Shown one piece after another: positions 26,245 to 33,157 of a DNA stretch of 64,000 bases. Numbering within the stretch: the stretch's first letter is position 1; each line of letters starts with the position of its first letter. Where the stretch lies: NCBI GenBank assembly GCA_039180675.1, contig JBCDDC010000015.1, positions 55,273 to 119,272 of the forward strand, read 5' to 3'. Position numbers and translations under genes: made by a program. The notes under the pieces are model-generated. The model searched no databases and was not told where the DNA came from. It saw nothing but the letters and a program-made list of their open reading frames with translations. Source of the DNA: Thermohalobaculum sp039180675 (GTDB lineage: Bacteria; Pseudomonadota; Alphaproteobacteria; Rhodobacterales; Rhodobacteraceae).

Positions 26245-27168
26245 ATGATCATCGCGGCAGCAGCCTATGCTCTGGACTGGCACGAAAGCTGGAACACCTA
26301 CGAAAAGAAGATAACCGAATGGGTGGAGGGCGCTGCCGAGGCGGGCGCACGCCTGCTGGTGTTCCCGGAGTATGCGGCGGTGGAGATGGCCTCGCTCGGC
26401 GGCAAGCAGGTCGCTCGGGACCGAGAGCAGGCGATGCGTTCGGTCAGCGAACTGATGCCGTCGATGGACACGCTGCTTAGGCGTTTGGCAGCGCGAAACA
26501 ACCTTGTGATCTCAGCGCCAACCGGGCCTGTCTTCAGGTCCGACAATAACCGACCGGTCAATCAGGCGCGCCTTATCGGACCCGGCGGTGTCCTCGGCGA
26601 GCAGGACAAGCTGATCCTCACCCGGACCGAGCGGGAGGAGTACAACATCCACGCCGGCGAAGTGGCGCGGATTTTCGATACCGAGCTCGGCATGATCGGG
26701 ATCATCACCTGCTATGATTGCGAGTTTCCGCTGATCGCGCGGCGCATGGTTGAAGCCGGGGCTGCGATCCTGCTCGTACCCTCGTGCACCGGAGCGCTGT
26801 CGGGTTACTGGCGGGTTCGGATTGGCGCTATGGCGCGGGCGCTGGAGAGCCAGTGTATCGTGGCGCATTCGCCGCTTGTCGGTGATGTCCCTTGGGCGCC
26901 ATGGCTCGGCAGTGCGACCGGCGCGGCAGCGATCTACGGGCCGCCGGATCTTGGGTTCCCCGATACCGGTGTCATGGACGAGGGGCCGATGGGCCAGCCT
27001 GGCTGGGCCGTGGCCGAGATTGATCTCGACGCGATTGCGCGCGTCCGCGAGGAGGGCCGTGTCTTGAACAAGGCGCACTGGGTCGAGCAGGACGCGCGGC
27101 TCGATGATATTCAGGTCGTCGCGCCTGAGGTGGCTAGCGCCCGTACGCGTCTCTCGAGAGCAGGGTAA
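26245..27168 (+). CDS. Carbon-nitrogen hydrolase (nitrilase-superfamily amidase)
   Basis: The 307-residue enzyme shows the complete Glu-Lys-Cys catalytic triad of the superfamily: E42 in VFPEYAAVEM, K122 in GEQDKLILT and C156 in ITCYDCEFP. It hydrolyses a C-N bond of an amide or N-carbamoyl compound in the cytoplasm. Pairing with the hydantoinase gene suggests N-carbamoyl-amino acid cleavage, but this is inference. The start at 26245 is fixed by an excellent AAAGGAGGTGGCG ribosome site; the frame is open further upstream to 26209. Its 3' end overlaps the convergent MATE transporter gene by 58 bases. Confidence 0.87.
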   Translation: MIIAAAAYALDWHESWNTYEKKITEWVEGAAEAGARLLVFPEYAAVEMASLGGKQVARDREQAMRSVSELMPSMDTLLRRLAARNNLVISAPTGPVFRSDNNRPVNQARLIGPGGVLGEQDKLILTRTEREEYNIHAGEVARIFDTELGMIGIITCYDCEFPLIARRMVEAGAAILLVPSCTGALSGYWRVRIGAMARALESQCIVAHSPLVGDVPWAPWLGSATGAAAIYGPPDLGFPDTGVMDEGPMGQPGWAVAEIDLDAIARVREEGRVLNKAHWVEQDARLDDIQVVAPEVASARTRLSRAG

Positions 27169-28481
27169 AGCAGCCCTAGGAAACCTGCCCGCAACAGCAG
27201 CAGCGCGGCAGTCGCAGCCCATAACCCGTGATTTCCATATGCGTCGGTCGGCCACCAGCTCAGCGGCAGAAAGAGCGTTGCTGACGCGATCATTGAATTC
27301 CGCATCCCAGCGCCATCTGCAGCACCGACGAAAACACCGTCCATCTGGAACGCGAGAACACCGAAGAGCGGCATGAAGGTCGCCCAAAGGGCATAGGTCG
27401 CCGCCACCGAGCGGACCTCCTCGACATTGGTGAAGAGACTGATCAGCACCTCGGCAGTCAGGCTCGCGAGGATCGAGAAGACCAGCGCGAGGCTCATAGC
27501 GGCAATCGTCGAGACAATCACCGACCGCCGCAACCGGTTGATCGAGCCAGCGCCGAGCGCCTGGCCGACAAGAGTCTCCGCCGCAATGGCGAAGCCATCC
27601 AGCGCATAGGCGGAGATGTGGAGGAACTGGATGAGAATGCCGTTCACCGCCAGCACCGTGTCGCCCTGAAGGCTTCCCAACCGGGTGATCCACGTGAAGC
27701 ACAGGATCAGAAGGACGGATCGGATGAAGATGTCCCGGTTCAGCGTCATCACCTGACTGAGCTCCGCCCGGTTGAGCAGACGCGCCCAGTCGAGCGCCCA
27801 GTCAGGCGGCGCGATTGCGATTGCCCGCCCCCGCGCGCGCCAGAGCCCGACGGCCAATCCGCAATAGGAAGCGAGCACGGTGCCGATCGCGACACCCTCG
27901 ACACCCCAGCCCAAACCCAGCACGAGGACAAGGTTGAAGGTGACGTTCAGGATCGAGATGACGAGCTGCATCTCAAAGAGCCGCCGCGTCAGCTCCTGAC
28001 CCGCGAACCAGCCGAAGAGCGCGTAGTTCATCAGCTCCGCGGGAAAGCCGAGCGCCCGGATCCGGAAATATGTCGAGGCAAGCGCCTCGGCCTCGTCCGA
28101 ACCCTCGAAGAACCGCACGCTCAATCTCGCAAGCGGGTCGCGTAGGAGAAGCAGCACGGCCGCGATCACTCCGGCAACCATGAGCGCCCGGATGAGGGAG
28201 TTGATGACGCGGCGGTTGATGCCCGCGCCCAGCGCCTGGGCGGTCAGGCCCGATGTGCTCATCTGCAGGAAGTTGAAGATGGCCGTGTAGATCGCGAACA
28301 TCGTGGCGCCCAGTGCGACGGCCGCGAGAAACAGCGCCGATCCGAGATTGCCGATGATCGCCGTGTCGATCGCGCCCTGAAGGGGAACGGTCGCGTTCGA
28401 CAGCATGACTGGCAGAGCGATCGCATAGACCCGCTTGTAGGTGATCGGCGGGCCGGGCTGCGCTCCCGCGGCGGCCATCAC
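27111..28481 (-). CDS. MATE-family efflux transporter (DinF-like)
   Basis: This 456-residue inner-membrane protein has twelve predicted helices in two six-helix halves. The N-terminal signature (ALPVMLSNATVPLQGAIDTA, then IGNLGSALFLAAVALG) and the second-half AETLVGQALGAG match the DinF branch of MATE exporters, which use sodium or proton gradients to expel cationic or oxidising compounds. The gene overlaps the upstream 2OG oxygenase by ATGA, so they are translated together, and it converges on the C-N hydrolase with a 58-base overlap. Substrate unknown. Confidence 0.88.
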   Translation of the reverse strand: MMAAAGAQPGPPITYKRVYAIALPVMLSNATVPLQGAIDTAIIGNLGSALFLAAVALGATMFAIYTAIFNFLQMSTSGLTAQALGAGINRRVINSLIRALMVAGVIAAVLLLLRDPLARLSVRFFEGSDEAEALASTYFRIRALGFPAELMNYALFGWFAGQELTRRLFEMQLVISILNVTFNLVLVLGLGWGVEGVAIGTVLASYCGLAVGLWRARGRAIAIAPPDWALDWARLLNRAELSQVMTLNRDIFIRSVLLILCFTWITRLGSLQGDTVLAVNGILIQFLHISAYALDGFAIAAETLVGQALGAGSINRLRRSVIVSTIAAMSLALVFSILASLTAEVLISLFTNVEEVRSVAATYALWATFMPLFGVLAFQMDGVFVGAADGAGMRNSMIASATLFLPLSWWPTDAYGNHGLWAATAALLLLRAGFLGLLYPALERRVRALATSGATT

Positions 28482-29137
28482 CCTGGGGTCAGGTTGAGGG
28501 CAATCGAGATCCGGACATCGTCGCCGTGATAGGGGCGCACTCCGTGGCTGAGCCAGGAGGGGAAGAGCAGCAGCGTTCCCGGAATGGGCCGCACCATCTC
28601 GTTGGTCCCGACGGACAGCCCGCCATTTGTCTTGAACGCCAACTCCGGTGCCAGCATGGCCGGTCCTATACCGCGCGGGTCCGCAATCTCGAACTCGCCG
28701 CCAAGCGCAGGGTCTTCAGCGGCACCGCCGTCGCGCACATAGTAGGTCGCCGACCAATAGGCGCCCGGGTGCGTGTGAAATTCGTTGCCCTGTCCGGCCC
28801 GGTTCACGTTTGCCCAGGCGTTCATGCGCCATTTGACAGGCACCTGCTGGCCATTGCGGTTGCAGGTCAGTTGGTTGGCGAGTTGCCGCGCGGTCTCCAG
28901 CACCGTGTGCCCGGCGGGCCCACACCATTGCTCGAAATCCGCAGGGCTTTGCCATCCGCCCCAATTCGAATGGTGCACGGAGGGAACCTCCTTTTCGCGC
29001 GCGAAGATTTCCGTCTCCAGCGCCTGATTGATCTCGTTGAAATTCGGCAGTCGGAACAGGGCGATCGGTGTGGGAAAGAGCTGTCGGAGCTGAACTTGCG
29101 GGGCTGTGTCGGCAGGTTGAGCGATTTTCACCTCCAA
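28478..29137 (-). CDS. Putative 2-oxoglutarate/Fe(II) oxygenase (TIGR02466-like)
   Basis: The 219-residue protein carries a cupin-type iron site: the first histidines in NEFHTHPGAYWSATYYV and the distal His in FPSWLSHGVRPY, followed by RISIALNL for 2-oxoglutarate binding. These blocks are those of the TIGR02466 putative 2OG-Fe(II) oxygenases, of unknown substrate and common in marine bacteria and their phages. It starts the transcript with the MATE gene. Nothing nearby fixes the substrate; peptide, amino acid or nucleic acid hydroxylation are all possible. Confidence 0.75.
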   Translation of the reverse strand: MEVKIAQPADTAPQVQLRQLFPTPIALFRLPNFNEINQALETEIFAREKEVPSVHHSNWGGWQSPADFEQWCGPAGHTVLETARQLANQLTCNRNGQQVPVKWRMNAWANVNRAGQGNEFHTHPGAYWSATYYVRDGGAAEDPALGGEFEIADPRGIGPAMLAPELAFKTNGGLSVGTNEMVRPIPGTLLLFPSWLSHGVRPYHGDDVRISIALNLTPG

Positions 29138-29188
29138 GGCGGCATTGATTTTCAGGGATGCACGGCCCTTCTGGCAGCCGCGGCATCC

Positions 29189-29677
29189 CTATTCAGGCAT
29201 CAGAAAGTTCCCGCGAAGCATGGCAACGGGGCGTTCGCGCTGATCCTGCCACGCCGTGACGTGCAGGTGAACCACCCTGCGCCCGGCCTTTTGAACATTC
29301 GCACGGGCAAAGGTTTCCCTCGGCCGGGCAGAGCGCAGATAGTCGATTGAAATATCGATGGATTTTGGGATCCGTGGAATGGCGCCACCCGATATCGCCG
29401 CATTGTCCTCGCTGTTGACGGCCCCATGCTCGCTGACTTGCAGCCAGCCGAGCTGCACTTGCGCCGTGATTTCGAGAAAGGCGCCCATTACCCCGCCATG
29501 GATCGCGGGGAGAAACGGGTTCCCAACGATCTCATCGCGAAAGGGGAGTCGCGCGGTCAACTCGTCACCCAGCCTGTCGACGCTCACCTCGAGAAAGCGA
29601 TTGTAGGGAACATTCTCCAGAATCGCCTTCAGGGCATCATCCCGGCGCTTCTCCAGTTCCAGGGTCGCAGCATTCAT
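29189..29677 (-). CDS. PaaI-like hotdog thioesterase
   Basis: This 162-residue protein has the hotdog-fold signature of PaaI-type thioesterases: NPFLPAIHGGVMGAFLEITA near residue 52 (the HGG motif positions the catalytic acid) and SIDYLRSARPRETFARA. It would hydrolyse acyl-CoA or aryl-CoA to the free acid and CoA. Start and preceding stop overlap with a second thioesterase gene (ATGA at 29674-29677), indicating co-translation and perhaps a heteromer. It is part of a minus-strand pair divergent from the LiuR-like regulator and likely shares its control. Confidence 0.8.
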   Translation of the reverse strand: MNAATLELEKRRDDALKAILENVPYNRFLEVSVDRLGDELTARLPFRDEIVGNPFLPAIHGGVMGAFLEITAQVQLGWLQVSEHGAVNSEDNAAISGGAIPRIPKSIDISIDYLRSARPRETFARANVQKAGRRVVHLHVTAWQDQRERPVAMLRGNFLMPE

Positions 29678-30180
29678 GATTTTTGCCTGTCGATCATGAA
29701 AGCGCCCGACGCCGTCGCCACCATGTCTTCGTTGTCATCGTGATAGGCCGTCGCCCGCGTGAAGGCGATCGACCGGGTCATCCGATAACACTCGGCGCGG
29801 CAAAGAATTCTCGCGCCCTTACGGGCAGGTCGCATGTAGTCGATACGGAGATCCAGCGTAGCGGTGCTTGCCGGGCGTTTCGATCTGGCCATCACTGCAG
29901 CACCGCACGCGGTGTCGAGCAGCGCGGTCACGACCCCGCCGTGGAGAATGCCGCTTTCAGGATCGCCGACCAGGCGCGCCGCCCAGGGCACCGAGAGAAT
30001 CGCGACACCGTTTTCGGCGTAATGCATGCGCATCCCGATGTCCTTGGAGTGCGGAATCCCGACGATCAGGGTTCCGTCCTCGTCAAACGTGTCGGGAAGC
30101 TCGTAAAGCAGTTTGGAGTTCATCTCAGCAATCCGATGCCAGTCGGCGATGGTGATAGCAAGCAGACTTGCCTGCGACAA
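29674..30180 (-). CDS. PaaI-like hotdog thioesterase
   Basis: The protein has 168 residues and resembles its downstream neighbour: DPESGILHGGVVTALLDTACG carries the HGG catalytic block and LRIDYMRPARKGARILCRA the central strand region. It is probably an acyl-CoA thioesterase of the YbgC/PaaI group acting as a safety valve for accumulated CoA esters. It begins 11 bases from a LiuR-like box (30191-30206) in the divergent promoter shared with the MerR gene, so regulation with the acyl-CoA dehydrogenase operon is likely. Confidence 0.8.
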   Translation of the reverse strand: MSQASLLAITIADWHRIAEMNSKLLYELPDTFDEDGTLIVGIPHSKDIGMRMHYAENGVAILSVPWAARLVGDPESGILHGGVVTALLDTACGAAVMARSKRPASTATLDLRIDYMRPARKGARILCRAECYRMTRSIAFTRATAYHDDNEDMVATASGAFMIDRQKS

Positions 30181-30190
30181 AGACTCTCTT

Positions 30191-30231
30191 TTGACGTAAA
30201 CGTCAACTCTCTTGGTTGACGTTGACGTTAA
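30191..30231. promoter_or_regulatory. Tandem LiuR-like MerR boxes in divergent promoter
   Basis: TTGACGTAAACGTCAA (30191-30206) is an almost perfect palindrome and TTGACGTTGACGTTAA (30216-30231) an imperfect copy; their centres are 25 bases apart. For the plus-strand regulator, TTGACG (30216-30221), a 17-base spacer and CATATT (30239-30244) form a plausible promoter overlapped by the second box. The first box adjoins the thioesterase start on the other strand. A third copy lies before fadD at 12977-12992. Confidence 0.7.
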
Positions 30232-30267
30232 CTTAGCTCATATTTCGCAGCAGATGGAGGATGCGCC

Positions 30268-30681
30268 ATGATGACGAACGCGATGACAGAACAGACCTTT
30301 TCCATTGGCGAGCTCTGCCAGGAGTTCGACGTGACCCCGCGCACGCTGCGCTTTTATGAGTACAAGGAGCTTCTCGCGCCGATCCGCGACGGACAGCGCC
30401 GTCTTTTCACGGTGCGTGACCGCGCCCGGCTGAAGCTCATTTTGCGTGGCAAGCGCTTCGGCTTCTCGCTCGCTGAGATCAAGGATCTTCTCGATCTTTA
30501 TCACCTCGGCGACGGGCAGGTGACCCAGCTTTCGGCCACGCTGGAGACGGCGGAGCGCCACCGTGCAGAGCTCATCTCCAAGCGTGAAGAGCTGGATGCG
30601 GCGATTAAGGACCTAGACCAGCAGGTTGCTGTTGCTCAGAAGATGTTGGCACAGCGTTCTGGCATGCGTGCTGCCGAGTAA
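30268..30681 (+). CDS. MerR-family regulator, LiuR-like
   Basis: This 137-residue regulator has an N-terminal winged helix-turn-helix (FSIGELCQEFDVTPRTLRFYEYKELL) and a C-terminal coiled coil rich in Glu, Lys and Arg that forms the dimer. There is no metal-binding cysteine cluster, unlike metal-sensing MerR proteins, and the layout matches LiuR, which controls branched-chain amino acid and fatty acid degradation. It precedes an acyl-CoA dehydrogenase by 75 bases, and palindromes of LiuR type lie on both sides of its promoter. GGAGG precedes the start. Ligand unknown, probably an acyl-CoA. Confidence 0.85.
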   Translation: MMTNAMTEQTFSIGELCQEFDVTPRTLRFYEYKELLAPIRDGQRRLFTVRDRARLKLILRGKRFGFSLAEIKDLLDLYHLGDGQVTQLSATLETAERHRAELISKREELDAAIKDLDQQVAVAQKMLAQRSGMRAAE

Positions 30682-30756
30682 GATATTGATTTTGCAAGTT
30701 CACGCCCGCTGTAACGACTGCGGGTTTCCCCCAAGCCTGATCCGACGGAGACTATC

Positions 30757-32550
30757 ATGACCGTTTACAACCCCCCTGTGCGGGATCTCTCGTTTGTCCT
30801 TCACGAAGCACTCAAAGTGCATGATCTGAAAGAAATCGAGGGCTACGAAGATCTCTCTGAGGACTTTACCGCCGCGATCCTGGACGAAGCTGGAAAGCTG
30901 GCGCGCGATGTTCTGGCGCCGCTCAATCAGATCGGCGATGCGCAGGGCTGCAAGCTCGAAAACGGCGTTGTCCGCACGCCGGAAGGCTTCAAGGAAGCCT
31001 ACGACATGATGCGGGAGGGCGGTTGGCCCGCGATGGATTGCGATCCGGAGTACGGCGGCCAAGGGATGCCTGCGGTTATCACGCTGATGGTTGGAATGAT
31101 GAACTCTGCGGCCAACCTCGCGTTCTCGATGTATCCGGGCCTGACCCATGGCTGCTATTCGGCGATTGCCGTGGCCGGCTCGGACGAGCAGAAGCAGAAG
31201 TATCTGCCAAAGCTCGCGTCGGCCGAGTGGGGCGGCACCATGAACCTGACCGAGCCGCATTGCGGCACCGATCTGGGCATGCTGCGCACCAAGGCGGTTC
31301 CGCAGGATGACGGCAGCTACAAGATCTCTGGCCAGAAGATCTTCATCTCGTCCGGCGAGCATGACATGGCAGAGAACATCATCCACCTCGTCCTTGCAAA
31401 GATCCCGGGCGGGCCGGAAGGGACGAAGGGTATCTCGCTCTTCATCGTGCCGAAGTTCATGGTCAATGATGACGGTTCTCTCGGGCCCCGCAACGGCGTG
31501 ACGTGCGGCAAGATCGAAGAGAAGATGGGAATCCACGGCAACTCGACCTGCGTGATGAACTATGACGAGGCGACCGGCTTCCTCGTCGGCGAGGAGCACA
31601 AGGGTCTGAAGGCGATGTTCGTGATGATGAACGAGGCACGCATGGGCGTGGGCCTCCAAGGTCTCGCCGTGGCGGACGCCGCGTACCAGAATGCCGCCAT
31701 CTATGCCAAGGACCGGGTCCAGGGCCGAGCTGTAACTGGAAAGCAAAATCCTGACGGTCCAGCCGATCCGCTGATCGTGCACCCGGATGTCCGTCGTCTG
31801 CTTATGGATCAGCGCTCGTTCGTTGAGGGCGGCTATGGCTTCCTCGCCTGGGTCGCGATGCTGCTGGACGCGGAAAAGCATCATGAGGATGAGAAGCAGC
31901 GCGAAGATGCCGGCAACATGGTCAGCCTGCTCACGCCGATCGTGAAGGGCTTCCTGACCGAGGAAGGCTACCGCCTGACAGCGCAGGCCCAGCAGGTCTA
32001 TGGCGGGCACGGCTACATCGAAGAGTGGGGTATGTCGCAATACGTCCGCGATGCCCGGATCACCATGATCTACGAGGGCGCAACCGGCGTTCAGGCGCTT
32101 GACCTTGTCGGCCGTAAGCTCGGCATGAAGGGCGGCGCTGCGATCATGGGCTTCTTCGAGTACATCAAGGGGTATATCAAGGAGAACGAGGACGATCTGA
32201 CCCTCGCCCGCGACTTCCTCGAGCCGCTAAAGGCCGCGTCGAAGGATCTGCAGCAGGCCGCCATGTACTTCATGCAAGCGGGTATGAAGGACCCGAATGC
32301 AGCGCTCGCCGGCTCGGTCGACTTCATGTACCTGTTCGGCCATGTCTGCATGGGTCTGAGCTGGACGCGCCAGGCAAAAGCCGCGTCGAAGGCGCTGCAG
32401 GACGGCACGTCGGATGAGCAGTACTACCTCAACAAGCTCACCACGGGGCGCTACTACATGTCCAGGATCCTGCCTGAAACCCAGCTCCGGCTCGCGCGGA
32501 TCCAGACCGGGGCGGCCCCTGTGATGGACCTTCCGGCCGAAGCGTTCTAA
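30757..32550 (+). CDS. Acyl-CoA dehydrogenase with C-terminal extension (FadE/DmdC-like)
   Basis: The 597-residue flavoprotein is longer than the 380-residue classical type because of a helical C-terminal domain. TEPHCGTDLGMLRT and ISGQKIFISSGEHD contact FAD, and the catalytic base is Glu440 in MIYEGATGVQALDL. The same architecture is found in DmdC (3-methylmercaptopropionyl-CoA dehydrogenase) and in long-chain FadE-type enzymes of marine alphaproteobacteria; sequence reading alone cannot separate them. Here the MerR regulator upstream and FadJ downstream favour general fatty acid beta-oxidation. A strong terminator follows. Confidence 0.88.
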   Translation: MTVYNPPVRDLSFVLHEALKVHDLKEIEGYEDLSEDFTAAILDEAGKLARDVLAPLNQIGDAQGCKLENGVVRTPEGFKEAYDMMREGGWPAMDCDPEYGGQGMPAVITLMVGMMNSAANLAFSMYPGLTHGCYSAIAVAGSDEQKQKYLPKLASAEWGGTMNLTEPHCGTDLGMLRTKAVPQDDGSYKISGQKIFISSGEHDMAENIIHLVLAKIPGGPEGTKGISLFIVPKFMVNDDGSLGPRNGVTCGKIEEKMGIHGNSTCVMNYDEATGFLVGEEHKGLKAMFVMMNEARMGVGLQGLAVADAAYQNAAIYAKDRVQGRAVTGKQNPDGPADPLIVHPDVRRLLMDQRSFVEGGYGFLAWVAMLLDAEKHHEDEKQREDAGNMVSLLTPIVKGFLTEEGYRLTAQAQQVYGGHGYIEEWGMSQYVRDARITMIYEGATGVQALDLVGRKLGMKGGAAIMGFFEYIKGYIKENEDDLTLARDFLEPLKAASKDLQQAAMYFMQAGMKDPNAALAGSVDFMYLFGHVCMGLSWTRQAKAASKALQDGTSDEQYYLNKLTTGRYYMSRILPETQLRLARIQTGAAPVMDLPAEAF

Positions 32551-32554
32551 TCTG

Positions 32555-32583
32555 AAAGCGCCCCGTTCAAGCGGGGCGCTTTT
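32555..32583 (+). terminator. Intrinsic terminator after acyl-CoA dehydrogenase
   Basis: AAAGCGCCCCG (32555-32565) pairs perfectly with CGGGGCGCTTT (32572-32582) around a TTCAAG loop, and the stem runs into a short T tract. It separates the acyl-CoA dehydrogenase from the small periplasmic protein and second FadJ. Confidence 0.85.
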
Positions 32584-32609
32584 CGATTCAGGTGATGGGG
32601 AGGTCACAC

Positions 32610-33137
32610 ATGTCTCTGCGTTCAGCTGCGGCCGGTGCGATAATCTCCCTAAGCCTTGCCACTCCGTCACTTGCCGATGACATCGCAGCGCTTCAATCCA
32701 GCATCGCATCATTTTCTGAGGCGATGATGGAACAGGATTACGAGCGCATCGTCGATGTCGTCCCGCGCCGCGTCCTTGAGATGATGGCGGGTTACGCGAA
32801 CACAGATCCCGAAACGCTCAGATCAGCGATGATTCAGCAGACCCGGGATGTTGTCGCATCGACCGAGGTCCTCGAATTCTCGATCGATGCGACGGCACTG
32901 TCTCTTCAAAGCACGGAGAACGGGGTCAGCTACGCCTTTTTGCCGACCGAGACGCTGGTGATGATCCCGGGCACCGGCAAAGTCCGATCCGAGACCAGCA
33001 CACTCGCCGTTTTCGATGATGAGCGTTGGTACTTTGCGTCGATCGACTCGGATCAGCAGGCGACCGTCATCCGAGAGGCCTATCCCGGTTTCAAGGCGAT
33101 TGATTTTCCCGGAGGCTCCAGCAAAGTGGTCGAATAA
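32610..33137 (+). CDS. Small exported protein of unknown function
   Basis: I do not recognise a named family. The 175-residue product starts with a signal peptide (MSLRSAAAGAIISLSLATPSLADD, cleavage after the first A-D boundary) and the mature part looks like a mixed alpha/beta fold of about 150 residues: helix SSIASFSEAMMEQDYERIVDVVP, then strands ending VFDDERWYFASIDSD. This pattern recalls NTF2-like/DUF-type periplasmic proteins with a cone-shaped ligand pocket, but that is only an impression. A GGGGAGG site selects ATG 32610. It sits 20 bases before the second fadJ, suggesting co-transcription. Confidence 0.75.
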   Translation: MSLRSAAAGAIISLSLATPSLADDIAALQSSIASFSEAMMEQDYERIVDVVPRRVLEMMAGYANTDPETLRSAMIQQTRDVVASTEVLEFSIDATALSLQSTENGVSYAFLPTETLVMIPGTGKVRSETSTLAVFDDERWYFASIDSDQQATVIREAYPGFKAIDFPGGSSKVVE

Positions 33138-33157
33138 ACCCGACGGACCTGAATTCA

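Noticed and set aside
30700..32040. 446-codon minus-strand frame antisense to the acyl-CoA dehydrogenase
   Set aside because: The sense strand encodes a complete acyl-CoA dehydrogenase with catalytic Glu; the antisense product is His/Arg-rich without motifs.
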